A DNA stretch of 64,000 nt from Ectopseudomonas composti (GTDB lineage Bacteria > Pseudomonadota > Gammaproteobacteria > Pseudomonadales > Pseudomonadaceae), in NCBI RefSeq assembly GCF_900115475.1, contig NZ_FOWP01000002.1:434001-498000 (forward strand). Direction: 5' to 3'. The notes beneath the pieces are model-generated. The model ran no database searches. It saw nothing but the letters and a program-made list of their open reading frames with translations, and was not told the DNA's origin. Positions 43,775 through 53,208 of the stretch are shown piece after piece. The stretch's first letter is position 1, and every line of letters starts with the position of its first letter. The position numbers and the translations under genes were made by a program.

Positions 43775-44068
43775 ATGAGTTCATCCGTCCAGCGTTTGGA
43801 AGCGACAGGTTCGGCCCTGCGCGATGCTCTGGCCAATCAGGACTGGGCCGCGATTGGCGAGCTCGATCTGCAGTGCCGTATGGCGGTCGATGCCGCCATG
43901 GTCGATAGCCGTGACGAGGAAGAACTGCGCAACGGTCTGGAAAACCTGCTGTCGCTGTATCGAGAGCTGGTGACCGTTTGTCAGACAGAGCAGCAACGTC
44001 TGGCCGGCGAGTTGGTGCAGCTCAATCAGTCTCGCCAGGGTGCCAAGGTCTATCAGCTTTTCGGCTGA
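43775..44068 (+). CDS. fliT: FliT-like flagellar protein (position of FleP)
   Basis: 97 residues from ATG 43775, with GGAGGAG 6 bases upstream. All-helical, with VQRLEATGSALRDALANQDW and a C-terminal LLSLYRELVTVCQTEQQRL, ending in KVYQLFG. It has the size and position of FliT-type chaperones, which bind FliD; the P. aeruginosa gene at this place has been called fleP. Sequence similarity to enteric FliT is weak, so the assignment rests mostly on place, size and helical content. Confidence 0.75.
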   Translation: MSSSVQRLEATGSALRDALANQDWAAIGELDLQCRMAVDAAMVDSRDEEELRNGLENLLSLYRELVTVCQTEQQRLAGELVQLNQSRQGAKVYQLFG

Positions 44069-44082
44069 TTACGCTGCATTTA

Positions 44083-44121
44083 CCGAGCTTAACCACCAGG
44101 TTCGGCTCGGTTCTCTCTTTT
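44083..44121 (+). terminator. Terminator after fliT
   Basis: CCGAGC-TT-AACC pairs with GGTT-CG-GCTCGG around ACCA, followed by TTCTCTCTTTT. It is 14 bases after the fliT stop. Confidence 0.65.
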
Positions 44122-44224
44122 GCTGCTTTCGTTTCCCCTTCTTTTTTATCTGCTTTCACTACCCGTCTCTGCAAACAGCTGCTTAGCTAGTGTCGTTTAC
44201 GGGCGAAAAAGTTACGCCATAAAA

Positions 44225-44253
44225 TTGACTGGCTTCAATTTTTTGACTTTACT
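44225..44253 (+). promoter_or_regulatory. Possible sigma-70 promoter of fleQ
   Basis: TTGACT (44225-44230), 17 bases, TTTACT (44248-44253), in an AT-rich stretch about 75 bases before fleQ. A sigma-70 promoter fits fleQ as top of the hierarchy. The -10 match is only four of six. Confidence 0.35.
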
Positions 44254-44327
44254 AGTGGCCAAATGCCGGTGTGTGCCGAAGATCTGGCGCGCTATCCCAC
44301 TCATTCCTCGAGTCAGACAAACACAAG

Positions 44328-45803
44328 ATGTGGCGTGAAACCAAAATCCTGTTGATCGATGACAATGCTGCGCGTCGCCACGAGCTGGCGATCATTCTGA
44401 GTTTCCTTGGGGAAGAGCATCTAGCCTGCACCAGCCAGGACTGGCGCAGCGCAGTGGCCGAGCTGGGTTCCAGCCGTGAAGTGCTCAGCGTTTTGCTGGG
44501 TGACGTCGAAGCCAAGGGCGGTGCGCTGGAGCTGACCAAGCAGATTGCAGGCTGGGACGAGTTTCTACCGTTGTTGACGGTGGGCGACTCCAGCCTGGCC
44601 GAATGGCCTGAGGATTTGCGCAGGCGTGTGTTAGCCGCTCTGGAGACGCCGCTTAGCTACAACAAGCTGCTGGACTCCTTGCACCGTGCTCAGGTCTATC
44701 GCGAGATGTACGATCAGGCCCGTGACCGTGGTCGTCAGCGCGAGCCCAATCTGTTCCGCAGTCTGGTTGGCACCAGTCGCGCCATCCAGCAGGTGCGGCA
44801 GATGATGCAGCAGGTGGCCGACACCGAGGCCAGCGTGCTGATTCTGGGGGAGTCCGGAACCGGCAAGGAAGTGGTGGCGCGTAATCTGCACTATCACTCC
44901 AAGCGTCGCGAGGCGCCGTTCGTGCCGGTTAATTGCGGCGCGATCCCGGCCGAGTTGCTCGAGAGCGAGCTGTTCGGCCATGAGAAGGGCGCCTTTACCG
45001 GCGCTATCACCAGCCGGGCAGGGCGCTTCGAACTGGCCAATGGCGGTACGCTGTTTCTCGACGAGATTGGCGATATGCCGCTGCCGATGCAGGTCAAGCT
45101 GCTGCGCGTACTGCAGGAACGTACCTTCGAGCGTGTGGGTAGCAACAAGACTCAGACTGCTGACGTGCGCATCATCGCCGCCACGCACAAGAACCTGGAG
45201 AAGATGATCGAGGACGGCAGCTTCCGTGAGGATCTGTACTACCGCCTCAATGTCTTCCCCATCGAGATGGCGCCGCTGCGCGAGCGCATCGAAGACATTC
45301 CGCTGCTGATGAACGAGCTGATATCGCGCATGGAGCACGAGAAGCGCGGCTCCATCCGTTTCAACTCGGCAGCCATCATGTCGTTGTGTCGCCATGACTG
45401 GGCAGGCAACGTGCGTGAGCTGGCCAACCTGGTGGAGCGCATGGCGATCATGCATCCCTATGGTGTGATCGGCGTCGGCGAGTTGCCGAAGAAATTCCGT
45501 CACGTCGATGACGAGGATGAGCACCTTGCGGCTAGCCTGCGCGACGAGATGGAAGAGCGCGCGGCGATCATGGCCGGTCTGCCTGGGCTCGATACGCCGG
45601 CCATGTTGCCCCCGGAAGGCCTGGACCTGAAAGACTACCTCGGCAATCTGGAGCAGGGTCTTATCCAGCAGGCGCTGGATGATGCTGGCGGTGTTGTAGC
45701 ACGTGCGGCCGAGCGTCTGCGTATTCGTCGGACCACGCTGGTGGAGAAGATGCGCAAGTACGGCATGAGTCGCCGCGAAGAGGACGGCCAGGACGAGGAT
45801 TGA
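44328..45803 (+). CDS. fleQ: Flagellar master regulator FleQ
   Basis: 491 residues from ATG 44328. The N-terminal FleQ domain (about 1-130), [20 protein letters not shown], is receiver-like but lacks the usual phosphoacceptor aspartate context. The AAA+ domain (about 145-385) has Walker A GESGTGKE and the sigma-54 contact loop [10 protein letters not shown]. The C-terminal helix-turn-helix is [20 protein letters not shown]. FleQ activates sigma-54 flagellar promoters, and with c-di-GMP it controls exopolysaccharide genes. Near-identical blocks with P. aeruginosa FleQ make this certain. Confidence 0.97.
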   Translation: MWRETKILLIDDNAARRHELAIILSFLGEEHLACTSQDWRSAVAELGSSREVLSVLLGDVEAKGGALELTKQIAGWDEFLPLLTVGDSSLAEWPEDLRRRVLAALETPLSYNKLLDSLHRAQVYREMYDQARDRGRQREPNLFRSLVGTSRAIQQVRQMMQQVADTEASVLILGESGTGKEVVARNLHYHSKRREAPFVPVNCGAIPAELLESELFGHEKGAFTGAITSRAGRFELANGGTLFLDEIGDMPLPMQVKLLRVLQERTFERVGSNKTQTADVRIIAATHKNLEKMIEDGSFREDLYYRLNVFPIEMAPLRERIEDIPLLMNELISRMEHEKRGSIRFNSAAIMSLCRHDWAGNVRELANLVERMAIMHPYGVIGVGELPKKFRHVDDEDEHLAASLRDEMEERAAIMAGLPGLDTPAMLPPEGLDLKDYLGNLEQGLIQQALDDAGGVVARAAERLRIRRTTLVEKMRKYGMSRREEDGQDED

Positions 45804-45833
45804 TCCTTCGTTTTTCGGGTAAATGCCAGAAAG

Positions 45834-45871
45834 AAAGCCGGAGCTTTGACGCAAGCTCCGGCTTTGTTTTT
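45834..45871 (+). terminator. Strong intrinsic terminator between fleQ and fleS
   Basis: AAAGCCGGAGCTT and AAGCTCCGGCTTT form a perfect 13-bp stem around TGACGC, followed by GTTTTTTC. It isolates fleQ from fleSR. Confidence 0.93.
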
Positions 45872-45901
45872 TCAAGTGTCTGATAAATAAGAATAAAAAA
45901 A

Positions 45902-45918
45902 TAGGCACGGGGATTGCT
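45902..45918 (+). promoter_or_regulatory. Sigma-54 promoter of fleSR
   Basis: TAGGCACGGGGATTGCT with GG at 45904-45905, ten bases, and GC at 45916-45917. It lies 53 bases before fleS, in AT-rich surroundings. FleQ is the known activator in P. aeruginosa. Confidence 0.85.
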
Positions 45919-45970
45919 AAAGCTCTTGTATCCGACCGTCTTCTGACGGTGCGTCGTACGAGAGAAGCAG

Positions 45971-47185
45971 ATGGAAGCCAACCTTCGTCCTACCGAGTCA
46001 GCCGAGCCAAGCGTCTCTGCGCCGCTCGAACAAGCCAGCCGTGAGGGACTGGAGCAGGCTTTTGCCCTGTTCAATCAGATGTCCAACCAGCTCAGCGAGT
46101 CCTACAGCCTGCTCGAGGCGCGGGTTAGTGAGCTGAAGGGCCAGCTGGCATTGGTCAGCGCCCAGCGCATGCAGGAGCTCGCGGAGAAGGAGCGTCTTGC
46201 TCATCGTTTACAAAGCCTGCTGGACTTGCTGCCCGGTGGTGTGATCGTTATCGACGGCCAGGGCGTTGTGCGCGAGGCCAATCCTGTTGCGCGCGCATTG
46301 CTCGGCCAGCCGCTGGTGGGCATGCTCTGGCGTCAGGTGATTGCCCGCAATTTCGCGCCGCGTGAGGACGATGGCCACGAAATCTCCATGCGCGACGGCC
46401 GTCGTCTATCCATCGCCACGCGTTCCCTGCACGGGGAACCGGGGCAGCTCGTGCTTCTGACTGACCTGACAGAAACCCGTCGCCTGCAGGATCAGCTTTC
46501 TCGTCACGAACGCCTTTCTGCGTTGGGGCGAATGGTCGCCTCCCTCGCGCATCAGATCCGTACGCCACTTTCCGCTGCGTTGCTCTATGCAAGCCATCTC
46601 AATGAGCAGGTGCTGCCAGCCGAACAGCAGCAGCGCTTCGCTGGGCGTTTGAAGGAGCGCCTGCACGAACTGGAAAACCAGGTGCGCGACATGCTGATCT
46701 TCGCCCGTGGGGAGCTGCCGCTGCCAGATCGTCTGTCGCCGTCTGTCTTGTTCGATGCGTTGCGCGCAGCTGCCGATGCGCATGTGGGCGACATGGCCGT
46801 GCGCTGGCAGTGCGACGTGCGTGACGGCGAGCTGCTGTGCAACCGTGACACGCTGGTTGGCACCGTGCTCAACCTGATCGATAACGCCATACAGGCGGCC
46901 GGGCGCGATGCGCGCCTGAAGGTTCATCTGTATCGCCGCGACAATCAGTTGCGCCTGTGTGTCAGTGATAACGGGCCCGGCATGAGTCAGGAAACCCTGG
47001 CGCGTTTGGGCGAACCGTTCTTTACCACCAAGACCACGGGAACTGGCCTCGGCCTAGCGGTGGTCAAGGCGGTGGCACGCGCCCATCAGGGCCAACTGCT
47101 GCTGCAATCGCGTGCGGGTCGTGGCACCTGCGCCATCGTTTCTCTGCCGCTGCAAGTTGCAGCGCCTCACTCGAATCAGGAGTAA
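45971..47185 (+). CDS. fleS: Two-component sensor kinase FleS
   Basis: 404 residues, no membrane segment, so cytoplasmic. An N-terminal coiled-coil region (about 30-80) leads to a PAS domain (about 80-170; LLPGGVIVIDGQGVVREANP). HisKA follows with the phospho-acceptor histidine 194 in SLAHQIRTPLSAAL. The ATPase domain has NLIDNAIQAAG, VSDNGPGMS and GTGLGLAVVKAV. It phosphorylates FleR. It is four bases upstream of fleR. Confidence 0.95.
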   Translation: MEANLRPTESAEPSVSAPLEQASREGLEQAFALFNQMSNQLSESYSLLEARVSELKGQLALVSAQRMQELAEKERLAHRLQSLLDLLPGGVIVIDGQGVVREANPVARALLGQPLVGMLWRQVIARNFAPREDDGHEISMRDGRRLSIATRSLHGEPGQLVLLTDLTETRRLQDQLSRHERLSALGRMVASLAHQIRTPLSAALLYASHLNEQVLPAEQQQRFAGRLKERLHELENQVRDMLIFARGELPLPDRLSPSVLFDALRAAADAHVGDMAVRWQCDVRDGELLCNRDTLVGTVLNLIDNAIQAAGRDARLKVHLYRRDNQLRLCVSDNGPGMSQETLARLGEPFFTTKTTGTGLGLAVVKAVARAHQGQLLLQSRAGRGTCAIVSLPLQVAAPHSNQE

Positions 47186-47188
47186 CCC

Positions 47189-48604
47189 ATGGCTGCCAAA
47201 GTCCTGCTGGTTGAAGACGATCGCGCCCTGCGCGAAGCCCTGGCCGACACCCTGTGCCTGGGCGGGCATGATTATCGGGCGGTCGATTGCGCCGAGGCGG
47301 CGTTGGTCGCGTTGACCGAGGAGCCGTTCGGTCTGGTGGTCAGTGATGTCAACATGCCTGGCATGGATGGCCACCAGTTGCTGGCGCAGATTCGTGGCCG
47401 CTACCCGCAGTTGCCGGTGTTGCTGATGACGGCTTTCGGTGCGGTGGAACGGGCGGTCGATGCCATTCGCCAGGGTGCTGCCGATTATCTGGTCAAACCG
47501 TTCGAGCCGCGTACCTTGTTGGAACTGGTGGCCAAGCATGCCCTCGGAAAACTGACGGCGGGGGATCGTGATGGCCCCGTGGCGCTTGAGCCGGCCAGCG
47601 TGCAACTGCTGGAGCTGGCGTCGCGCGTGGCACAGAGTGATTCGACGGTGATGATTACCGGTGAGTCCGGGACGGGTAAGGAGGTGCTGGCGCGTTACAT
47701 TCATCAACAATCGCCACGTGCATCCGGCCCCTTCATCGCCATCAATTGTGCGGCGATTCCCGACAACATGCTCGAGGCGACGCTGTTTGGTCACGAGAAG
47801 GGCGCGTTCACCGGAGCGGTCACCGCGCAGCCAGGCAAGTTCGAGCTGGCCGATGGTGGGACCATCCTGCTTGACGAGATTTCCGAAATGCCGCTGGGGC
47901 TGCAGGCCAAGCTGCTGCGTGTGCTGCAAGAGCGCGAGGTGGAGCGGGTCGGCGCGCGCAAACCGATCAACCTGGACATTCGCGTGCTGGCCACCAGCAA
48001 CCGTGATCTGGCCAGTGAGGTTGCCGCAGGGCGTTTCCGTGAAGACCTCTACTATCGCCTGTCGGTCTTTCCCTTGGCCTGGCGCCCGCTGCGTGAGCGG
48101 CCTGCCGATATTCTGCCGCTGGCCGAGCGACTGTTGGCCAAACACGTCAAAAAAATGAATCAGGCGCCAGTACGCTTATCCGACTCAGCCGCGCAGAGCC
48201 TGGTACAGCATCAGTGGCCGGGCAATGTACGTGAGCTGGATAACGCCATTCAGCGTGCCTTGATCCTGCAGCAGGGGGGGGTGATCCAGGCACAGGACCT
48301 CTGCCTGCACGCACCTATCGGTCAGACGGTGCAGAGTGCTGCGCCGCGCCTGGCAGTCGTGCCGAGCGTTGCGCCGCCAGTGGTTCAGCCGCTCGAATCG
48401 CCGAGTGCGGTGGATTCCGGCGCCCTCGGCGAAGACCTGCGTCGTCGTGAGTTCCAGGTGATCATCGACACCCTGCGCGCCGAGCGTGGCCGGCGCAAGG
48501 AAGCTGCCGAACGCCTGGGTATCAGTCCGCGTACTCTGCGTTACAAGCTGGCGCAGATGCGTGATGCCGGCATGGATGTCGAGGCCTATCTGTATGCCAG
48601 TTAG
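47189..48604 (+). CDS. fleR: Sigma-54 response regulator FleR
   Basis: 471 residues. The receiver (about 1-120) has [15 protein letters not shown] and the phosphoacceptor aspartate 53 in [15 protein letters not shown]. The AAA+ domain (about 135-370) has [16 protein letters not shown] and [13 protein letters not shown]. The C-terminal Fis-type helix-turn-helix is [17 protein letters not shown]. In P. aeruginosa it activates the class III sigma-54 promoters, which in this window would be those of flgBCDE, flgF-L and fliK. Confidence 0.95.
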   Translation: MAAKVLLVEDDRALREALADTLCLGGHDYRAVDCAEAALVALTEEPFGLVVSDVNMPGMDGHQLLAQIRGRYPQLPVLLMTAFGAVERAVDAIRQGAADYLVKPFEPRTLLELVAKHALGKLTAGDRDGPVALEPASVQLLELASRVAQSDSTVMITGESGTGKEVLARYIHQQSPRASGPFIAINCAAIPDNMLEATLFGHEKGAFTGAVTAQPGKFELADGGTILLDEISEMPLGLQAKLLRVLQEREVERVGARKPINLDIRVLATSNRDLASEVAAGRFREDLYYRLSVFPLAWRPLRERPADILPLAERLLAKHVKKMNQAPVRLSDSAAQSLVQHQWPGNVRELDNAIQRALILQQGGVIQAQDLCLHAPIGQTVQSAAPRLAVVPSVAPPVVQPLESPSAVDSGALGEDLRRREFQVIIDTLRAERGRRKEAAERLGISPRTLRYKLAQMRDAGMDVEAYLYAS

Positions 48605-48614
48605 CGTTGTGGTT

Positions 48615-48643
48615 CCTGGGTTCCCGCCTGCGCGGGAATGACG
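48615..48643 (+). repeat. REP/dRS3-like inverted-repeat element, copy 1
   Basis: CCTGGG followed by TTCCCGC-CTGC-GCGGGAA and TGACG. The 7-bp stem is perfect. The layout ATTCCC-N8-GGGAA (read on the minus strand) is like the dRS3 elements of Neisseria. It is the same orientation as copy 3. Confidence 0.7.
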
Positions 48644-48658
48644 TGAACATTAGACAGT

Positions 48659-48686
48659 CGTCACCCCCGCGAAGGCGGGGATCCAG
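48659..48686 (-). repeat. REP/dRS3-like element, copy 2 (inverted)
   Basis: On the minus strand this reads CTGGATCCCCGC-CTTC-GCGGGGGTGACG, the inverse of copy 1, 15 bases after it. The two form a head-to-head pair, as REP sequences often do. Confidence 0.7.
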
Positions 48687-48802
48687 TTGCGGTGTTCAGG
48701 TTGTCCTGGCTTGTGTGAGCGACTATTTTTCGTTCGGGCTTAAATCGATCGCTGAGTAAATCTCCATGCTTATGGAAGGCGCCACCTGCAAAGGACTGCA
48801 GC

Positions 48803-49132
48803 ATGAAACGACCTGTCGTTTACATCATGGCCGGCCAACGTAATGGCACGCTCTATACCGGCGTTACAGCGGATCTGCTGCAGCGTGTCTGGCAGCATAG
48901 AGAGGGAGCCGTTGAGGGCTTTACCCGCCGCTATGGGGTGAAGTTGCTGGTGTGGTACGAACGGCATGAGGACATGGGCAGCGCGATAACCAGGGAAAAG
49001 GCGATCAAAAAATGGAATCGGACCTGGAAGCTGCGCCTGATCGAAGAGCGAAATCCGCAATGGCGCGATCTTTGGTCAGAGATTGTGGGTGACTCGTCTG
49101 TTGCCGCTGGGTCCCCGCCTTCGCGGGGATGA
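48803..49132 (+). CDS. GIY-YIG nuclease superfamily protein
   Basis: 109 residues. VYIMAGQRNGTLYTGVTADL and LQRVWQHREG form the GIY-YIG core with the catalytic arginine region; EKAIKKWNRTWKLRLIEERN is the conserved second part of the short YhbQ-like group. AAAGGA lies 7 bases before the ATG. The stop codon and the last residues (SPPSRG) are encoded inside repeat copy 3. It interrupts the fleSR-fliE interval, which holds no such gene in P. aeruginosa. It may be a DNA-repair-like nuclease or one tied to the flanking repeats. Function unknown. Confidence 0.82.
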   Translation: MKRPVVYIMAGQRNGTLYTGVTADLLQRVWQHREGAVEGFTRRYGVKLLVWYERHEDMGSAITREKAIKKWNRTWKLRLIEERNPQWRDLWSEIVGDSSVAAGSPPSRG

Positions 49133-49134
49133 CT
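49106..49134 (+). repeat. REP/dRS3-like element, copy 3 (overlaps the GIY-YIG stop)
   Basis: GCTGGG then TCCCCGC-CTTC-GCGGGGA and TGACT, in the same orientation as copy 1. With copy 1 it brackets the GIY-YIG gene as imperfect direct repeats about 490 bases apart. Confidence 0.7.
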
Positions 49135-49198
49135 GTGGTTATCTCATTTATCTGCGTGTTCGCCGCCTAATTCCCATAAGCCGCCTGTAGCTGCTCTG

Positions 49199-49215
49199 TT
49201 GGCACCCTTGTTGCA
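49199..49215 (+). promoter_or_regulatory. Sigma-54 promoter of fliEFGHIJ
   Basis: TTGGCACCCTTGTTGCA with GG at 49201-49202, ten bases, and GC at 49213-49214. It lies 52 bases before fliE. FleQ is the expected activator. Confidence 0.86.
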
Positions 49216-49267
49216 GATACCCCTGCATAGCGCCGCTAGTGTCAAAAAGCGGGCAGTGGAGGAAGTC

Positions 49268-49597
49268 ATGAGCCAGGGTGTCGAATTCAATCGCTTGATG
49301 CTGGAAATGCGTTCCATGCAGGCCGAGGCCATGGCGCGGCAGAAGCCGGCTGTGAGCGAACCTGTGCAAGGGGCGCCGAGCTTCTCGGAAATGCTCGGCC
49401 AGGCGGTGAACAAGGTCAATGAAACCCAGCAGGCCTCCAATAAACTGGCGACCGCTTTCGAGATGGGGCAGAGCGGGGTCGATCTGACCGACGTGATGAT
49501 CGCCTCGCAGAAAGCCAGCGTATCCTTTCAGGCCATGACCCAGGTGCGTAACAAGCTGGTTCAGGCTTATCAAGACATCATGCAGATGCCGGTCTGA
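49268..49597 (+). CDS. fliE: Hook-basal body protein FliE
   Basis: 109 residues from ATG 49268 (GGAGGAAG just upstream). It starts [18 protein letters not shown] and has [20 protein letters not shown] and the conserved C-terminal [20 protein letters not shown]. It links the MS-ring to the rod and is the first exported rod component. It opens the fliEFGHIJ operon. Confidence 0.95.
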   Translation: MSQGVEFNRLMLEMRSMQAEAMARQKPAVSEPVQGAPSFSEMLGQAVNKVNETQQASNKLATAFEMGQSGVDLTDVMIASQKASVSFQAMTQVRNKLVQAYQDIMQMPV

Positions 49598-49607
49598 GGA
49601 TTGATTC

Positions 49608-51392
49608 ATGGCTGAGGCAGCAGTAGCAAACGTACCGGCCAAAGCCGATGCAGGTGGGCCCAAGAAGCCGCTGCTCGGCTTGAGCTTTCTGGAAAACCTT
49701 TCCGAGATGTCGGTGCTGCGCCAGCTCGGTCTGCTGGTTGGTCTGGCGGCCAGTGTGGCGATCGGTTTTGCCGTAGTGCTCTGGTCGCAGCAACCGGATT
49801 ACCGTCCGCTCTATGGCAGCCTCAACGGTATGGATGCCAGTCAGGTGGTCGACACCCTGACCACGTCCGGCATCGACTACACCATCGAACCGAACTCGGG
49901 TGCGCTGCTGGTCAAAGCCGACGATCTGGCGCGTGCGCGCATGCGTCTGGCGGCTGCCGGCGTGGCCCCCACCGACACCAACGTGGGTTTTGAAATCCTC
50001 GACCGTGAGCAGGGCCTGGGCACCAGCCAGTTCATGGAAGCGACCCGCTATCGTCGCGGTCTCGAAGGTGAGCTGGCGCGCACGGTGTCCAGCCTCAACA
50101 ACGTCAAGGCGGCGCGCGTTCATCTGGCGATGCCCAAGGCTTCGGTATTCGTGCGTGACGAGCGCAAGCCGTCTGCATCGGTCCTGGTCGAACTCTATCC
50201 GGGGCGTGCGTTGGAGCCGAGCCAGGTGATGGCGATCGTCAATCTGGTGGCGACCAGCGTGCCTGAGCTGGACAAGGGCCAGGTCACAGTGGTCGACCAG
50301 AAGGGCAATCTGCTCTCCGATCAACAGGAACTGTCCGAGCTGAGCATGGCTGGCAAGCAGTTCGACTACACCCGTCGCATGGAAACGCTGTTCACCCAGC
50401 GCGTGCACAATATTCTGCAACCGGTACTGGGTACTGGGCGCTACAAGGCGGAAGTGTCGGCTGACGTGGATTTCAGCTCGGTGGAATCTACCTCCGAAAT
50501 GTTCAATCCGGATCAACCGGCGCTGCGTAGCGAGCAACAGGTCAACGAGCAGCGTCAGAGCAGCCTGCCACCGCAGGGCGTGCCGGGCGCGCTGTCCAAT
50601 CAACCGCCTGGTCCGGCTGCCGCTCCGCAGCAGGCCGCTGGTGCCGCTGCTCCGGCTGGCCCGATCGCTGCTGGGCAGCCGCTGGTCGACGCCAATGGTC
50701 AACAGATCATGGACCCGGCGACCGGTCAGCCAATGTTGGCGCCGTATCCGGCAGACAAGCGTGAGCAGTCCACCCGCAACTTCGAACTGGATCGCTCCAT
50801 CAGCTACACCCGTCAGCAGCAGGGGCGTCTGCGCCGTCTGTCGGTGGCGGTGGTGGTGGATGATCAGGTGCGTGTCGATCCGGCCACTGGTGAGAGCAGC
50901 CGCGTGCCGTGGACAGCTGACGACCTGGCGCGCTTCACTCGACTGGTACAGGACTCGGTGGGCTTCGATGCCAGCCGTGGCGACAGCGTCAGTGTGATCA
51001 ATACGGCCTTTACCGCTTCGCTGAGCGAAGAAATCCCGGACATTCCGTTCTACACCCAGCCCTGGTTCTGGGACATCGTCAAGCAGGTGCTCGGCGTGTT
51101 GTTCATCCTGGTGCTGGTGTTCGGCGTGCTGCGTCCAGTGCTCAACAACATCACTGGCGGCGGCAAGGGCAGGGAACTGGCGGGCTCTGGCGATGTGGAG
51201 CTTGGCACGATGGCCGGTCTGGATGGCGAGCTTTCCGATGATCGCGTCAGCCTTGGCGGCCCGCAGAGCATCATGTTGCCTAGCCCCAGCGAGGGGTATG
51301 ATGCACAACTGAACGCTATCAAGAGCCTGGTGGCGGAAGACCCTGGCCGCGTCGCCCAGGTCGTGAAAGAGTGGATCAACGCCGATGAGTGA
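49608..51392 (+). CDS. fliF: MS-ring protein FliF
   Basis: 594 residues with two membrane segments, one near residue 40 (LGLLVGLAASVAIGFAVVLW) and one near 490 (ILVLVFGVLRPVL), and a large periplasmic part between. LVKADDLARARMRLAAAG, EGELARTVSSLNNVKAARVH and the cytoplasmic C-terminal tail that binds FliG are present. It forms the MS-ring in the inner membrane. A Pro/Ala/Gln-rich linker (about 315-385) is longer than in enterics. It overlaps fliG by eight bases. Confidence 0.96.
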   Translation: MAEAAVANVPAKADAGGPKKPLLGLSFLENLSEMSVLRQLGLLVGLAASVAIGFAVVLWSQQPDYRPLYGSLNGMDASQVVDTLTTSGIDYTIEPNSGALLVKADDLARARMRLAAAGVAPTDTNVGFEILDREQGLGTSQFMEATRYRRGLEGELARTVSSLNNVKAARVHLAMPKASVFVRDERKPSASVLVELYPGRALEPSQVMAIVNLVATSVPELDKGQVTVVDQKGNLLSDQQELSELSMAGKQFDYTRRMETLFTQRVHNILQPVLGTGRYKAEVSADVDFSSVESTSEMFNPDQPALRSEQQVNEQRQSSLPPQGVPGALSNQPPGPAAAPQQAAGAAAPAGPIAAGQPLVDANGQQIMDPATGQPMLAPYPADKREQSTRNFELDRSISYTRQQQGRLRRLSVAVVVDDQVRVDPATGESSRVPWTADDLARFTRLVQDSVGFDASRGDSVSVINTAFTASLSEEIPDIPFYTQPWFWDIVKQVLGVLFILVLVFGVLRPVLNNITGGGKGRELAGSGDVELGTMAGLDGELSDDRVSLGGPQSIMLPSPSEGYDAQLNAIKSLVAEDPGRVAQVVKEWINADE

Positions 51393-52401
51393 CAACCGTA
51401 CCGCTACCAAGCTGAACAAGGTCGACAAGGCCGCCATTCTCTTGCTGTCGCTCGGCGAGACGGACGCGGCCCAGGTGCTGCGTCACCTCGGGCCGAAGGA
51501 AGTGCAGCGCGTCGGTGTGGCCATGGCTGGCATGCGCAATATTCATCGCGAGCAGGTCGAGCAGGTGATGGCCGAGTTCGTCGACATCGTCGGCGACCAG
51601 ACCAGCCTGGGCGTCGGTGCCGATGGCTACATTCGCAAGATGCTCACCCAGGCACTGGGCGAGGACAAGGCCGGTAACCTCATCGACCGCATCCTCCTCG
51701 GTGGTAGCACCAGTGGCCTGGACAGCCTGAAGTGGATGGAGCCGCGCGCCGTGGCCGATGTGATCCGCTACGAGCACCCGCAGATCCAGGCCATCGTCGT
51801 CGCTTACCTCGACCCTGATCAGGCCGGCGAAGTGCTCAGCCATTTCGATCACAAGGTGCGCCTGGACATCATCTTGCGCGTGTCCTCGCTCAACACCGTG
51901 CAGCCCTCTGCGCTGAAGGAACTCAACCAGATCCTCGAGAAGCAGTTCTCCGGCAGCGCCAATACCACGCGCGCCACCATGGGCGGTGTCAAGCGTGCGG
52001 CGGACATCATGAACTTCCTCGACAGTTCGGTGGAAGGCCAACTGATGGACTCCATTCGCGAGGTGGACGAAGACCTGTCGACGCAGATCGAAGACCTCAT
52101 GTTCGTCTTCGACAACCTGGCCGATGTCGACGACCGCGGCATCCAGGCATTGATGCGCGAAGTCTCGTCCGAAGTCCTGGTGCTGGCACTCAAGGGCGCC
52201 GACGACGCCATCAAGGACAAGGTGTTCAAGAACATGTCCAAGCGTGCGGCCGAGCTGCTGCGCGACGATCTGGAGGCCAAGGGCCCGGTGCGCGTCAGCG
52301 ACGTCGAGACGGCGCAGAAGGAAATTCTCACCATCGCCCGCCGTATGGCCGAAGCCGGAGAGATCGTGCTCGGCGGCAAGGGTGGCGAGGAGATGGTGTA
52401 A
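51385..52401 (+). CDS. fliG: Motor switch protein FliG
   Basis: 338 residues, standard length. The N-terminal domain (LNKVDKAAILLLSLGETDAA), the middle EHPQIQAIVVAYLDPDQAG (EHPQ motif) and the C-terminal charged torque helix region with VFDNLADVDDRGIQALMREV are all present. It sits on FliF and couples stator ions to rotation and direction. The charged residues of the torque helix are conserved. Confidence 0.97.
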   Translation: MSDNRTATKLNKVDKAAILLLSLGETDAAQVLRHLGPKEVQRVGVAMAGMRNIHREQVEQVMAEFVDIVGDQTSLGVGADGYIRKMLTQALGEDKAGNLIDRILLGGSTSGLDSLKWMEPRAVADVIRYEHPQIQAIVVAYLDPDQAGEVLSHFDHKVRLDIILRVSSLNTVQPSALKELNQILEKQFSGSANTTRATMGGVKRAADIMNFLDSSVEGQLMDSIREVDEDLSTQIEDLMFVFDNLADVDDRGIQALMREVSSEVLVLALKGADDAIKDKVFKNMSKRAAELLRDDLEAKGPVRVSDVETAQKEILTIARRMAEAGEIVLGGKGGEEMV

Positions 52402-52404
52402 ACC

Positions 52405-53208
52405 ATGGCGGCCAAGGAGCCCGATAGCGAGCTGATTCGCGCCAAGGATCTGGGTACATTCGACCGCTGGGCGCTGCCCAGCTTCGATGCACCGGGTGAA
52501 GAGACGATCGATGCCGATGTTGCCGCTGATGAGCAGGCGCAGCAGCATGCTGCGGCAGCCGAGGAGCCAGAAGCGAGGCAGGCCGAGGAGGTCGCACTCG
52601 AAGATGTCAAACCGCTGACACTCGATGAACTCGAAGCCATCCGCCAGGATGCCTACAACGAAGGTTTCGCCACAGGCGAGAAGGACGGCTTTCACGCCGG
52701 CCAGATCAAGGCCAAGCAGGAGGCTGACGCGGCCCTGGCGCTGAAGGTCGGCAGTCTGGAAAAAATCATGACGCAGTTGCTCGAGCCGATTGCCGAGCAG
52801 GATCAGCAGATGGAAGTGGCCATGGTGCGCCTGGTCAGCCATATGGTACGTGAGGTGATTCAGCGCGAACTGAGCACCGATTCCAGCCAGATTCGCCAGG
52901 TCTTGCGCGAGGCACTCAAGCTGTTGCCGATGGGCGCAGACAATGTGCGCATTCAGGTCAATCCGCAGGATTTCGAGACCATCAAGGCGTTGCGTGAGCG
53001 CCATGAGGAAAACTGGCGCATTCTCGAGGACGACAGCCTGCTGCCTGGCGGTTGCCGCATCGAGTCGGAGCATAGCCAGATCGATGCCAGCGTTGAAACG
53101 CGTATGGCGCAAGCGCTCAAGCAATTGTTCGAGCAGCAGCGCGCGCAAATCACTCAGCCGCCGGAAGCGGACATCAACCTGGATCTGGACAGCGACGATG
53201 CGCCTTGA
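52405..53208 (+). CDS. fliH: Export ATPase regulator FliH
   Basis: 267 residues. Long acidic, Ala/Glu-rich N-terminal region, then a coiled coil including [20 protein letters not shown] with its GxxxG-like repeats, and the C-terminal domain [20 protein letters not shown] through the [20 protein letters not shown] motif. FliH dimers bind and restrain FliI and tether it to the C-ring. The start is four bases after fliG; it overlaps fliI by 11 bases. Confidence 0.93.
   Translation: MAAKEPDSELIRAKDLGTFDRWALPSFDAPGEETIDADVAADEQAQQHAAAAEEPEARQAEEVALEDVKPLTLDELEAIRQDAYNEGFATGEKDGFHAGQIKAKQEADAALALKVGSLEKIMTQLLEPIAEQDQQMEVAMVRLVSHMVREVIQRELSTDSSQIRQVLREALKLLPMGADNVRIQVNPQDFETIKALRERHEENWRILEDDSLLPGGCRIESEHSQIDASVETRMAQALKQLFEQQRAQITQPPEADINLDLDSDDAP

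Noticed and set aside
48605..48802. CRISPR-like short palindromes after fleR
   Set aside because: Only two copies in opposite orientation, with no regular spacers and no cas genes; they fit REP-type elements instead.
49578..53148. Long minus-strand frames of 619 and 590 codons opposite fliF, fliG and fliH
   Set aside because: Codon-phase shadows of conserved genes; His/Arg/Gln-rich translations with no family signature.
52943..53197. N-terminal extension of fliI within fliH
   Set aside because: The extra residues are Arg/Ser-rich read-out of fliH in another frame; the family start MRLDRVSF is at 53198.
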